A DNA stretch of 64,000 nucleotides from Symbiodinium natans (Eukaryota; Sar; Dinophyceae; Suessiales; Symbiodiniaceae): assembly GCA_905221605.1 (NCBI GenBank), contig CAJNDS010002277.1, positions 1 to 64,000 of the forward strand, read 5' to 3'. Numbering within the stretch: the first letter of the stretch is position 1; each line of letters begins with the position of its first letter. Of the stretch, positions 50,327 through 59,945 are shown piece by piece. The notes beneath the pieces were generated by a model. The model did not search any database, was not told the DNA's origin, and saw only the letters and a list, made by a program, of their open reading frames with translations. The position numbers and the translations under genes were made by a program.

Positions 50327-50705
50327 CTCTCGACCTAAACCCTAAACCCTGAAGTCTTCCCAAACCCCTATATCCTAATAGAAACCAACAACCCTAAACC
50401 TTAGGAGGGTTCGAAACCCAGCGCCCCTAGCAATAACCCGACGCCCAGAGGCTGTGTGGGCGGCAGCATGGTGAGATCCTCTCCGCACCCTAAACCCGAA
50501 ACCCTAAACCCTGAACCCCCCTAAGCCCTAACCCTAAACCGTAAACCATAACCCTAAACCCTAAACCCCCGCGGGGTTCATTTGGGGCGGCGGCCCCAAA
50601 AAAACCCAAAAAAAAACGAGAGGAGCAGGCTTGGGGTTTGGGATCCGCCTAGAAAAACCCACGTACCCTTGAACAAGGGGGACAAGGGATGTCCTCCCCC
50701 GAGAA

Positions 50706-50800
50706 GTCCTAACCCTAAACCCTAAACCCTAAACCCTAAACCCTAAACCCTAAACCCTAAACCCTAAACCCTAAACGCTAAACCCTAAACCCTAAAGTCC
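50706..50800. repeat. Interstitial CCCTAAA array
   Basis: Thirteen units, one variant. Confidence 0.97.
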
Positions 50801-50897
50801 CAAAACCGGGAACCCAAGAGCTCTAGCCCTAAGCCCCAGATCCCGAGCCCTTGGCATGCTTTAACACCCTGAAAGTAAGGGTTGAGGGTTTTCTTTC

Positions 50898-51024
50898 TGG
50901 CTCTTAGCAGGAAATGCAGGAGTGAGGTACCCTATACAATCCCTTATAGGGTATATATATATATATATAGGGGATACAAGTTGATAGGAGGTACCTAATT
51001 CCCTCATTCCCTACTAAGAACCAG
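50898..51024. mobile_element. Hairpin element family C with TA centre
   Basis: CTGGCTCTTAGCAGGAAATG ... GAGGTACCCTATA at the left mirrors GGTACCTAATTCCCTCATTC and CCTACTAAGAACCAG at the right; the apex is a TA tract. Confidence 0.83.
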
Positions 51025-51168
51025 GGTGTTTCGGGGTTCGGGGTCTAGGCGTCTAGGCTTAATAGTTCCCATGTTGGCTAGGGGTCTATAGAGGACTGAA
51101 CCGCCTACTTTCAAGGCCACGGCAGGCCCGAGAAGCTCAACCTAGGTGCAAAGGTTGAGGGTTGAAGC

Positions 51169-51274
51169 TTGGGATGATCCCACTTATACTAACAGTCCTT
51201 AATAGGGATTATAGTTGGGGGCACCATAATCCCTTTTTTAAGGACTGTTAGTATATGGGGGCGGAACATCCCAA
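51169..51274. mobile_element. Hairpin element family A, best-preserved copy
   Basis: TTGGGATGATCCCACTTATA and CTAACAGTCCTTAATAGGGA at the left mirror TTTAAGGACTGTTAGTATA and GGAACATCCCAA at the right; apex TTGGGGGCACC. The flanks GAAGC and GTTGAAGC look similar on both sides and could include a target duplication. Confidence 0.9.
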
Positions 51275-51349
51275 GTTGAAGCTTGATACAAAAAACAGGG
51301 TCTAAGCCCTCAGACTCGTGTTTAGGGTGTGGGGTTTCTTTTGACCCCA

Positions 51350-51371
51350 GAACCCCCCCCCCCCCCCCCCC

Positions 51372-51403
<32 letters not shown>

Positions 51404-51478
51404 ACCTCACCCCCCCCCCCCCCCCCCAGCCCCCCCCGCCCCCCCCCCCCCCGAAGCCCCCCCCCCCCCCCCCGAAGC
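51350..51478. repeat. C-rich tract
   Basis: C runs broken by single G/A/T groups. Proline-rich frames are artefacts. A separate C run is at 51692-51716. Confidence 0.93.
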
Positions 51479-52029
51479 CTGAAGCTCAAATTAAATAGCC
51501 GACCCTTGAGTCCCTTGTTGCAATTCAGTGCGGCCTCGTCGTTTTGCCGGGGAAGTTGGTTTTGTTTACCACGTTCTGGCGTTTATGTAGTGCAATGAGG
51601 TTTCTGGCAAAGTTCAAGGCCAATGAAGTCCAACCAAAAACAAAATGAAAAGCTTTGTAAGACCATAAGCCCTAAACCCTGAAAACACTGAACCCCCCCC
51701 CCCCCCCCCCCCCCCACCCAAACCCTGAGAACCTGAACTCCAAACGCTCAAGTGTTCTTTCAAGTCTCACCCCAACATGCATAGAAATTCCTTGCGAAAC
51801 TCTGTAAGATCCTACAAAAGCCAAATTCACCTTCAAAGCAAAACCATCAAAGGGCACCGGCGCTTGTGTTTTGGGCTTAGGGGCGTTTGGGGTTAAGGTT
51901 AGGGTTTAGCGTTTAGGGTTCAGGTTTTCGGTTTCAGGGCTCAGGGTTTAAGGTTTAGGGTTCAGGGTTTAGGGTTGGCTCCTCCTCGTCCCTGTGCCAC
52001 ACTGACCGGTCGACCTCTGTCAGCGTTTT

Positions 52030-52780
52030 GCCTTAGCAGAGCTTAGGGGCTATGCAGGCATTGTATTTATGCTTCTATGATCTCTACATTGATTGGCTTT
52101 TTCATACTTCTTTTTTGGGGGGAGGGGGTTCGGTTTTCTTGCGTGGTTTTGGAGTAACTTTGCAATTGTCGTACAGCGTTCGTACGTTTCAGGGTGCACA
52201 ATATCGAAGGAACTTGGGGCTTTAGCGATTTAGGTTTTTGCGTTGCTTAGGGTTAAGATCTTAGCGTTAAAGAGCTTTCGGGGCTTTGGGCTCTATATGC
52301 GTTAGGGGTTGAGGACGTTTATGGCAGCAAAACAGCTCAGTCATTTCTCGAGATTCCGTCGTCAGCCACAAAAAGACGCTGTTGTTAAACACAAACAAAC
52401 ATTTCAGCATACCGCCGAAGACAAGCTGCAAGACGAACATGAATTTTTAACACTTAACGCCAAATAACGCTGCCAAAAATGTCAACCGAATGCCCAAATC
52501 ATCAAACTTCTAAAGCACAGCAGGTGGTGCCGCCTTTCGATTCTCTAGGCTGGGGGTCTTCATGTAGCTTGAAGAATATGGAAGACATTCAGTGGAAAAT
52601 ACTACGATAAAATAGGAATACAAGCAAAAAGAGGAATATCTTATGTTCAAACTCATTTGGGAATATCCGATATGACGGAACGCAAGTGGTCGCGCACAAG
52701 GCAAAAACTGCACCGAGTTACACTGTAACCATTATATGTATGCATGCGTACGTCTAGCGCAGATAAATGTCTTGACTGCA
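52030..52780. other. AT-richer unique region, no gene recognised
   Basis: No telomere arrays for ~750 bases. A minus-strand frame (52510-52713, 67 codons) has no recognisable domain. Direct repeats were not seen. Confidence 0.45.
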
Positions 52781-52781
52781 C

Positions 52782-52884
52782 ATGAGGGTTTACGATACTA
52801 GGCCTTCTTGGAGTCCTCAGTTTAAGGGGATGCTACTAGTTTGGGGGTCTATTTTTAGGGGTCCCCTATTTGCGTAAACCCCCA
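52782..52884. mobile_element. Hairpin element family G
   Basis: GAGGGTTTACGATACTAGGC at the left; GTCCCCTATTTGCGTAAACC at the right; inner CTTCTTGGAGTCC and GGGGGTCTATTTTTAGG. Confidence 0.78.
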
Positions 52885-53274
52885 CATCAATTTCATTGAG
52901 ATTGACACACCCGCGTGTGGCGGAAGCCTGTAGTGAGGCGACCGAGGACTTACAACCCCAACAGCCCCAAAATCACACGAATCCTAAGCACCCAGACCTT
53001 CAGCCCCAAAACCCATAAAACCCATAAAACCCATAAAGCCCCTAAACCCCTAAACCCCTAAATCCCTAGCAGCCCTGATGCCTACAGGGTTCTCTGTAGC
53101 CAAAGTGTGAGCTCCTTAGTCTATACTCCCCTTAGAACCTCAATAAAAATAGTATTTCTAATATCCTCTATTGGGTTATATATAAACAAAAAAACTCCCA
53201 AGGAGGATACCCTAAACCCTAAACCCTAAACCCTAAACCGCAATATAGTACTAAGCAGAACCTTGTATGCTGCT

Positions 53275-53334
53275 TCAGCGGCGCGTGCGCGGATCGAGCT
53301 GCAGGAGGTCCTCCGCAGTTTCAGACAGGCACAG
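53275..53334 (-). CDS. Candidate kinase subdomain XI exon
   Basis: Minus frame reads LCLSETAEDLLQLDPRTRR, stop. The pattern S-E-x-A-x-D-L-L followed by DPRTR is that of kinase subdomain XI. It lies downstream of the kinase exons on the same strand. No clear acceptor is seen and the plus strand is also open (AARARIELQEVLRSFRQAQG), so this is tentative. Confidence 0.3.
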   Translation of the reverse strand: MCLSETAEDLLQLDPRTRR

Positions 53335-53801
53335 GGTTCAGGTAAAAGGGGGGGGCGAAACGGGGCTTCCTATACCCTAAACCCTGAACCCTAAACCCTA
53401 AAACCTAAACCTTAAACCCTAAACCCTAATGCGGGGTTTAGGGTTTAGGAAGTTCAGAGATTCAGGATCAGGGTTCCAGCCTGATATCCCAGGGTCATGC
53501 AGGGCGTTTCTAGGGTTTAGTGTTTAGGGTTTAGGGTTTAGGATGGGAAACAAGAGCAACTCAAACGAGAGACTGCCAGGCCATGAACCCAAGTTTGCAG
53601 AAGGTGTAATGCAGGTGCCACAAAAAAAAACTTGCCGCCAACCACAGCCTCATAAGTCCTGAACGCCTAAGCCCTAGGCTCTAAATCCTGCCCGAAACCC
53701 CAAACGCGCAACCCTACAAGCCCTAACCCTAAACCCTAAACCCTAAACCCTAAACCCCCCGATTCTTTCAACCCCCGCGGGAGGCCTAAACCCCGAACAC
53801 A

Positions 53802-53885
53802 CAAAGCCACAGAGGCCAAGTCCTTGAGGAGCTGCCGGCCAGCTGCGGAGATGGCCAGGGACCCCACGGCCTCTGCTGGCTTCAG
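53802..53885 (-). CDS. Exon-like spacer, possible kinase C-lobe
   Basis: Minus frame reads LKPAEAVGSLAISAAGRQLL then KDLASVAL. AISAAGRQLLKDL faintly resembles subdomain XI, which would conflict with the segment at 53275. Assignment open; the plus strand is also open. Confidence 0.25.
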
Positions 53886-53894
53886 AGGGGTTAG

Positions 53895-54550
53895 GGTTTG
53901 TAGGGTTTGTAGTTTAGGGTTTAGGGTTTAGGGTTTAGGTTTTAGGGTTTAGGGTTTAGGTTTTAGGGTTTAGGGTTTAGGGTTTGTAGAGTTTAGGGTT
54001 TGGGGTGATAGGCCTTCTGAGGGGTGGCAGGGTGTTAGGGTTTAATTAGGGTTTTAGGGAATAGGGTGTTGGAGTTTTAGGGATTAGGGTTTAGGGATTT
54101 AGGGATTTAGGGTTTTAGGGTCTTAGGGTTTTAGGGTTTTAAGGTTTTAGGGTTTTAGGGTTTTAGGGTTTTAGGGTTTTAGGGTTTTAGGGTTTTAGGG
54201 TTTTAGGGTTTTAGGGTTTTAGGGTTTTAGGGTTTTAGGGTTTTAGGGTTTTAGGGTTTTAGGGTTTTAGGGTTTTAGGGTTTTAGGGTTTTAGGGTTTT
54301 AGGGTTTTAGGGTTTTAGGGTTTTAGGGTTTTAGGGTTTGTAGGTTTGTAGAGTTTAGGGCTTGGGGTGATAGGCTTTCTGAGGGGTGTGAGGGTGTCAG
54401 GGTTTAGGTTAGGGTTTGTAGGGTTTAGGGTTTTAGGATGTTAGTAATTGGGGTTTTAGGATTAGGGTTTAGGGTTTTAGGGTTTTAGGGTTTTAGGGTG
54501 TTAGGGTGTTAGGGTTTTAGGGATTTAGGGTCTTAGGGTGTTAGGGTTTG
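53895..54550. repeat. TTTAGGG cluster passing into a long TTTTAGGG array
   Basis: TTTAGGG units with a duplicated ~60-base block (TTTGTAG, GTTTAGGG, GGTGATAGGC, TTCTGAGGGGTG at ~53985 and ~54343) enclose about 27 consecutive TTTTAGGG octamers (54125-54335). TTTTAGGG is the telomere repeat known from Chlamydomonas. Confidence 0.95.
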
Positions 54551-54684
54551 AACCGTTGTTCGGAATCTCAACTGTAGTGTGCACACCGTGTCATGCCGGG
54601 CCCTGCGCTCCCAAAGCCCCAAACCCTACCTTGGACCAAGAAGCTCTGCGACGGAAACTTCTGGTATGACAACCCTAACTTAGT

Positions 54685-54774
54685 TGCTGAGTTCATAAGC
54701 TACCAAAAAGTGTACACTTTCAGTTCTGTAGGAAAACATGGTATTCCCAAAACTGTAAAGTGTGCTCACTCAGC
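54685..54774. mobile_element. Hairpin element family D
   Basis: GCTGAGTTCATAAGC at the left, AAAAAGTGTACACTTTCAG, centre CTGTAGGAAAACATGGTATT, ACTGTAAAGTGTGC, then CTCAGC. Confidence 0.84.
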
Positions 54775-55125
54775 TACTACGTAAATGAAGACGGGGCAAG
54801 AACACGGTAAACAAGTCCGGTTGGGACTCGCGTTTTCTGGCGGGGGCTTGTGGGACTCCCAGATTGAAGTCAACTTGCTATATGTGTACACCCTAGACTG
54901 CAAACCCTAAACTCTAAACTCAGGCCCTAAACCCCAGACCCTAGACCCTAGACCCTACACCCTAAACCCTAAACCGATGCTAGGTTGTAAGAAAAGCAAG
55001 CACAAAGACAAATTTGGTGGGGTGAGTTCTTTCAGGACTCTGGGAGCGATTCCCCCCGTTCCTGGCTAAGCATTGCAGTCAGATAAGGGCGCGGAACCCT
55101 GTTAACCCCCAAACCCTTGAACTCC

Positions 55126-55188
55126 CTAAACCCTAAACCCTAAACCCTAAACCCTAAACCCTAAACCCTAAACCCTAAACCCTAAACG
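55126..55188. repeat. Interstitial CCCTAAA array
   Basis: Nine perfect units abutting the exon-like spacer at 55187. Confidence 0.97.
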
Positions 55189-55318
55189 GACGAGGGCCTG
55201 ATCCAAGTTTTCCTGGGACTCTGTCACGACGTTCCTGGCTGTTCAAGCTGCTCTGTTGGAGCTGAGTGATGAAGTTTTCGATGTTGCTCTGTTGGCTTGC
55301 AAGATGTGCAACACACCC
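55187..55318 (-). CDS. Exon-like spacer, 44 codons
   Basis: Minus frame reads GCVAHLASQQSNIENFITQL then QQSSLNSQERRDRVPGKLGS. The other two minus frames contain stops, which favours this one. Polar, helix-like composition. It lies downstream of the kinase exons on the same strand and may belong to that gene. Confidence 0.4.
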
Positions 55319-55964
55319 TGATTCTATTTAGGGTTTAGGATTTAGGGTTTAGAGTTTAGGGTTTACTGATTAGGGTTTAGGGATGCGTATATACACATAA
55401 GTGATGTCTGCGCATCTACATGCGGAGCCATGATGTTGGTCCTGGGAGAGGGGGGGAATTTCCAGTCTCTGTCGATACCTTTAACCTTCAGCCAATATGA
55501 AGGTGTATAGATTGCTAGCTCTGGCTCTCCTGAAAGAAGCTTACAGAATTTCAAGGTTGTTGGCACTAATCCTCAAACCGCAACCCCACACCCTAACTTG
55601 TCGTTTCCCTTCACGAACTACACTGCACGGCCCGAGGATATTCGAAACTACAGGGGCAAGGGTTCGTAGTTAGAACTCGGGCAACAGGTTAGCAGCCACA
55701 ATACAAACTGCCGCACTTGCAACGGGTTTCAACTTTAAACCCTAAACCATAAATCCTAAACCCTAAGCCGGAAAGGGTTGACCATGACTCTACTCGACCT
55801 CAAGCCTAAAACCCTGAACCAGATTCCGCCGGGCGGGCTCAGTAGGAAAGCGCCCGCTGAGGAGGACGAACGTCAAGACGCCAAGGCCCCAAAGGTCCTT
55901 TTGAGTTTAGGTTTAGGGTTTAAGGAGTGAAGCTGAACTACCCAAAGAGCCCAATACCCCTGAA

Positions 55965-56177
55965 TTAAGAAATAGACCTTAATGAATATAGGGACCCATA
56001 ACATAAGTTCGGGTCTGTTCCGTAATAAACGGTACGGGTATTTGGCAGGGTTTGTGGGCGTCTCGCTGTTGTGCATAGAAGTCGTGCGATTTCAGCTTCC
56101 AACTGGTGCATACTACAGCTAGCGATGCTGACCCGAATACACCAAATTCCTCGGCCAGGATTTCGCTCAGAGGCCAT
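55965..56177 (-). CDS. Unassigned ORF, 70 codons
   Basis: Minus frame includes SIASCSMHQLEAEIARLLCT then TARRPQTLP, preceded by GGGTCAG as a possible acceptor. Other minus frames have stops. No family is recognised. It could be a further exon of the kinase transcript. Confidence 0.3.
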   Translation of the reverse strand: MASERNPGRGIWCIRVSIASCSMHQLEAEIARLLCTTARRPQTLPNTRTVYYGTDPNLCYGSLYSLRSIS

Positions 56178-56425
56178 TAAACCAGCTGTTACTCAGGAAC
56201 AAGCCACATGCATGAACGAGAATCACCGTTACTGATGCTACGGAACCCTGAATAAACCCAAAAACCTCTGAACCTTGAAGGCCTTAACCCCGAACCCTGA
56301 GGCTCAACATAGGCTACAAACCTTTAACAACAAGGCCTTTGGGCCCAAAAAAACGCAAAAACAAAAAAAAAAAAAACAAGAGTCTTTGGAGCTTTGGGGA
56401 AGCCCTATATGATTGGGGGGGTTGG

Positions 56426-56524
56426 CTTGGATGGCCCGTAAAACCCTCTGAAAAATATTCCTGAGTATGATCATCTCAAACCGAGTATAAGGAAAAATCT
56501 ACAATGTCCCAAGGGCCTACCTAG
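56426..56524. mobile_element. Hairpin element family I
   Basis: CTTGGATGGCCCGTAAAACC at the left and TGTCCCAAGGGCCTACCTAG at the right; AAAATATTCCTGAGTATGATC inside. Confidence 0.8.
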
Positions 56525-57131
56525 CAAGAGTCTTTGGAGCCCTGGCTAAACCCTAAATGATTCAAAGGGTTAGGGTAACCCTAGACCCTAAACCCTAAAC
56601 CCCAAACCCGAAACCCGAGACCCTACACCCTAACTAAGTGATTCAGGAGGTTAGGGTTTGGGCTCAGGGCTACACGAGTCTGGTCAAAGGGCTTAATTGG
56701 CCATGAGGCCAGGGAAGCCACCCATGGACATCCATAGGCCACAGGGGAAAAGTTTAGGATTTAGGGTTTAGGGTTTAGGGTTGAGAGTCCATAAAAGCCA
56801 GAGGTGATTGCAGGGGGCGGGGTTCGGCGCTAGGATATGTGGAGTTAGTGTGCTGGTCCAGGGTAGGAGAAATATTGTATATTCCGCCAGTAGACTGGGT
56901 CGGTATGTACAGTCCGACCATGCTTCTTTAAGCTACAATATGATTAATGTGCAAATATGTGTACATACATATCAAAAAACAGAATGTGCTACCTGCATGT
57001 CTTAAAGCCTGACGCTTGAAACCACTCTGTTTGTGCCAGCCAGGCCCCTAAGCAATCGCAACGAGGTGCCTATCAAGCTCGAAGCCCTGTGACACCAGCA
57101 AGCACGACCTCCAACAAGTCCTAAGTATTGC

Positions 57132-57175
57132 CAAGGCTCCACAGCTTTGTCGTACCCGTGGCCGCGACGAAGAAC
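57132..57175 (-). CDS. Protein kinase, subdomain IX exon
   Basis: After TTGTCACAG the minus frame reads VLRRGHGYDKAVEP, continuing in phase 0 from the APE exon to give APE-VLRRGHGYDKAVE. This matches the segment after APE in many Ser/Thr kinases (APEVL...YDxxVDxWSLG). The downstream boundary is uncertain: a GC donor after CCTTG (57131) would let the next exon complete a tryptophan codon as in KAVExW-SLG, but that exon was not found. Without splicing the frame continues QYLGLVGG. Confidence 0.75.
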
Positions 57176-57299
57176 CTGTGACAACGATGGCGGGCAACTC
57201 ACGAGGCAGAAGGTCTCTCTGGCACCCCAACAAAACAACCCATCTCCAAGCATGCAGATCAAAATGCCCTTGGCGCCCCTGCCCGGGTTTAGGGGTAAA

Positions 57300-57380
57300 C
57301 CCTGAACCCCGAAATCACATCCCCTAAACTCCCTAAACTCCCTAAACTCCCTAAACTCCCTAAACTCCCTAAACTCCCTC
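57300..57380. repeat. CTAAACTCC nonamer array inside kinase intron 3
   Basis: Seven to eight perfect nine-base units derived from the CCCTAAA motif. The minus-strand REF tripeptide repeat seen across it is not a gene. Confidence 0.93.
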
Positions 57381-57534
57381 AACCCTCAACCCTAAACCTT
57401 GCAACCTAAACCGCTGTAGAATCTCAACCTTGCACCCGCGCCACCCCTTGACAAGTGCCTTGTCGGGGTTTCCCAAACTAGGGGTCCGGGCGTACCCCTA
57501 ATATCTCCCCAAGTACTATACTCCCCCTATTTAA

Positions 57535-57635
57535 ACCCGAAACCCTACACCCTATAAACCCTAAAGCCCTAAACCCTAAAGACCTAAGCCCGAAACCCGA
57601 AACCCTAACCCTAAACCCTAAACCCTAATTTCGGA
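57535..57635. repeat. CCCTAAA cluster inside kinase intron 3
   Basis: About eleven units with CCCGAAA and CCCTACA variants. Confidence 0.93.
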
Positions 57636-57662
57636 AACCCTCAATATGGCTCACCGTCAGAC

Positions 57663-57731
57663 CTCGGGGGCCACATACCGACGGCTGCCGACGCAGGAGG
57701 TCGCCTTCCACTCGGCTGAGACCATGGGCTT
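57663..57731 (-). CDS. Protein kinase, APE-motif exon
   Basis: Twenty-three codons reading KPMVSAEWKATSCVG then SRRYVAPE, bounded by CCAACAAG (acceptor) and GTCTGA (donor). CVGSRRYVAPE is the activation-segment end plus APE motif of a protein kinase. Both ends are in phase 0. A TTTAGGG/TCTAGGG array begins within ten bases upstream on the plus-strand side (57737). Confidence 0.85.
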
Positions 57732-57733
57732 CT

Positions 57734-57885
57734 TGTTGGGTTTAGGGTCTAGGGTCTAGGGTCTAGGGTCTAGGGTCTAGGGTTTAGGGTTTAGGGTTTA
57801 GGGTTTAGGGTTTAGGGTTTAGGGTTGAAGGTTTAGGGTTTAGTTTAGTGTTTAGGGATTGGGGTTTAGGGTTGATCGGGTTTAG
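57734..57885. repeat. TCTAGGG then TTTAGGG array at a kinase exon edge
   Basis: Five consecutive TCTAGGG units, then about eight TTTAGGG units and variants. It fills the 3' end of kinase intron 2 right up to the acceptor. Confidence 0.96.
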
Positions 57886-57976
57886 GGCGCAGTGTCCAAG
57901 GATTGGTGCCCAGGCTTCAGGATAGGCTGATTCCGAGCTGCTTCCTCAACCCTGCCCCCTCGCCACCCAACTTCCA

Positions 57977-58056
57977 AGCCCTAAACCCTAAACCCTAAGC
58001 CCCAAACCCCAAACCCCAAACCCCAAACCCCAAACCCTAAACCCTAAACCCTAAAC
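57977..58056. repeat. CCCTAAA array with a CCCCAAA run
   Basis: Six CCCCAAA units (57998-58033) between CCCTAAA units; a C17 run follows. Confidence 0.95.
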
Positions 58057-58170
58057 CCAACAAAAAGCCCCCCCCCCCCCCCCATATGTTTAGGTCCCCC
58101 CACCTCATCTTCCATCGGCCCAAGCGCTTTGGACCTTGGGTTCACGCGTAAGCGGTGCTTACCGGTTATG

Positions 58171-58480
58171 TAGGGTCTAGGGTTTAGGGTTTAGGGCTTA
58201 GGGCTTAGGGTTTAGGGTTTAGGGCTTAGGGCTTAGGGTTTAGGGTTTAGGGTGTAGGGTTTAGGGTTTCGGGTTTAGGTTTAGGGTTTAGGGTTTAGGG
58301 TTTAGGGTTTAGGCTTTAGGGTTTAGGGTTTAGGGTTTATGGTTTAGGGTTTGGGGTGTAGGGTTATGTAGGGTTTATGGGCCTTATAGGGCTAGAAGGG
58401 TTGATAGGGTTTATATAGGGTTTATGGGGGTCAAAAGGCTTCCAGGGTTTACAGGGCTTATATAGGGTTTACAGGGTCTT
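58171..58480. repeat. TTTAGGG / CTTAGGG array decaying rightwards
   Basis: About 25 units including CTTAGGG runs, then loose TTTATAGGG, TTTACAGGG and CTTATAGGG variants to ~58480. Inside kinase intron 2. Confidence 0.95.
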
Positions 58481-58516
58481 TAGGCCTTATAGGGCTTGAA
58501 GGGCTTATTTATGGGT

Positions 58517-58798
58517 TTATAGGCTTTCGGGTGCCATGGTAGTAAACGGCATGATGAAAGCAAGCAGAAACCAGCCAGGCCAGGAAGGCCATTTAAGCTT
58601 CAGATTCGTGAGAAGTAGACCGTCCCATCCTCGTTCGGGGTGTGAGACTGAGAAGGCATCGGTATCCCAGCTGAGCACCACACAGCTGGCCTGGCCCGGG
58701 CTTACAAGGGTTAAAAGTTCTAAGTATCCCCAGACCAAGGGCATCACCAGATCTATACTGTGACCATGCTCGAAAACCCACTCAACCCTAGACCTCAC
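58517..58798 (-). CDS. Unassigned ORF inside kinase intron 2
   Basis: A 93-codon minus frame overlaps an open plus frame (58536-58763). Neither has a recognisable domain. If the kinase model is right, this is intronic sequence or a nested gene. Confidence 0.2.
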   Translation of the reverse strand: MRSRVEWVFEHGHSIDLVMPLVWGYLELLTLVSPGQASCVVLSWDTDAFSVSHPERGWDGLLLTNLKLKWPSWPGWFLLAFIMPFTTMAPESL

Positions 58799-59002
58799 AA
58801 TCGGTCCCCCTTGCTACTGAACCCGCAACCCTGTACACTAAACCCTAAACCCAGAACTGCTTTCTCAGGCTTGCTGTGGGCGTGAATCCTCAAACCTTCG
58901 CTCCCCCCCATCCAAACTCTCAGATAGTTTTCGTCAAGGCGAATCACAAGCAAAACCAGAGAGAGTTAAATTCGGGGGAGGTATTCTTGTCCTAAACTAC
59001 GG

Positions 59003-59102
59003 GTTCTTAGTCGGGAATGAGGGAATTAGCTACCTTCCATCCCCCTATAACGAACCCTTTAAGGGATGACGTACGTAATTCCCTCAGTCCGTACTTCAGA
59101 AC
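59003..59102. mobile_element. Hairpin element family C
   Basis: GTTCTTAGTCGGGAATGAGG at the left mirrors AATTCCCTCAGTCCGTAC and TTCAGAAC at the right; inner TTAGCTACC / GTACGTAATT. Inside kinase intron 2. Confidence 0.8.
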
Positions 59103-59149
59103 CAGCAAGCAACATGGGATCGAATTCTGGAGCTTACCACGAAAAAACA

Positions 59150-59270
59150 CCCTAAACCCTAAACCCTAAACCCTAAACCCTAAACCCTAAACCCTAAACC
59201 CTAAGCCCTAAGCCCTAAGCCCTAAGCCCTAAACCCTAAACCCTAAACCCTAAACCCTAAACCCTAAACC
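59150..59270. repeat. CCCTAAA array starting at the kinase intron 2 donor
   Basis: About 17 units with a CCCTAAG run in the middle. On the coding (minus) strand it reads TTTAGGG and begins four bases after the GTGCGG donor of the DFG exon. Confidence 0.97.
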
Positions 59271-59274
59271 GCAC

Positions 59275-59337
59275 TGACTTGCCGCCGCGCGGCAGGCCGA
59301 AGTCGCTGATCTTGATGTTGTAGAGGAATTGCCCTCC
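59275..59337 (-). CDS. Protein kinase, DFG-motif exon
   Basis: Twenty-one codons reading GGQFLYNIKISDFGLPRGGK then S. IKISDFGL is the canonical subdomain VII magnesium-binding motif. Bounded by GCCAG (acceptor) and GTGCGG (donor), both in phase 0. Joining it to the HRD exon gives HRDLKP, a 9-residue gap, then IKISDFG, within one residue of the usual spacing. Joining it to the APE exon gives an activation segment of about 30 residues, also normal. Confidence 0.88.
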
Positions 59338-59375
59338 CTGGCTTCTCTCACAGGGTTTCAAGGGTTTTTTTGGTA

Positions 59376-59480
59376 GGGTTTAGGGTTTAGGGTTTAGGGT
59401 TTAGGGTTTGGGGTTTAGGGTTTGGGGTTTAGGGTTTAGGGCTTAGGTTTTAGGGTTCAGGGTTTAGGGTTTAGGGTCGG
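59376..59480. repeat. Interstitial TTTAGGG array inside kinase intron 1
   Basis: About 13 units with TTTGGGG and CTTAGGT variants. Confidence 0.95.
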
Positions 59481-59502
59481 GTTTTGGGGGGCTTAGGGTT
59501 TC

Positions 59503-59606
59503 GAGGTTCCCCAGTAACTCGGGCACCGTTTTTCTGAGTATTCAGTTTGAATAAGGAACCCCCAGTACAAAAAGGGAATACCTAAGGGTACTGCTGGGGT
59601 ACCTAG
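59503..59606. mobile_element. Hairpin element family B-like
   Basis: GAGGTTCCCCAGTAACTCGG at the left mirrors AAGGGTACTGCTGGGGTACC at the right; inner TTGAATAAGGAACCCCC. Confidence 0.65.
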
Positions 59607-59822
59607 GTTTAGGGTTCGTGGGGTTGAGGGTTGTAGGGTTTGTAGGGTTTCTAGTGTTTGCAGGAGGTTTGCAAGGTTTGAGGCCTAGACCCGAACTAAC
59701 ATGAACTATAGGGGCTCTACAGGCCTTTGAGCAGGTTCCTGGGACTAAGTAGTCTAGGGCTTGGGGTTTAGGGCTTGGGGTGTAGGGTTTAGGGTTTAGG
59801 GTTTAGGACGTTTTGGCGCTGT

Positions 59823-59945
59823 ACTTAGAGGTTCCATGGGTAGTTAGAAGTAAGGTTCAAAGTACCCTAAATAGGGTTGCAAGTATAGTTACTTGGAGGT
59901 TCCATGGGTAGTTCTAAGTAAGGTTACAAGTACCCTAAATAGGGT
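59823..59945. mobile_element. Tandem half-copies of family E
   Basis: ACTTAGAGGTTCCATGGGTA ... AGTACCCTAAATAGGG, GCAAGTATAGTT is repeated at once as ACTTGGAGGTTCCATGGGTA ... AGTACCCTAAATAGGG, CACAAGTATAGTT, a 66-base direct repeat rather than a hairpin. An exon-like ORF lies next to it. Confidence 0.8.

Noticed and set aside
57002-57382. 126-codon minus ORF starting with a REF tripeptide repeat
   Set aside because: The repeat is a translated CTAAACTCC nonamer array. Only the internal piece VLRRGHGYDKAVE is retained, as a kinase exon with its own acceptor.
57380-57400. CRISPR-like alternation of repeats and unique spacers across the window
   Set aside because: Heptamer arrays vary in length and orientation and the spacers vary from 40 to several hundred bases. 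This is a eukaryotic chromosome end and there are no cas genes.
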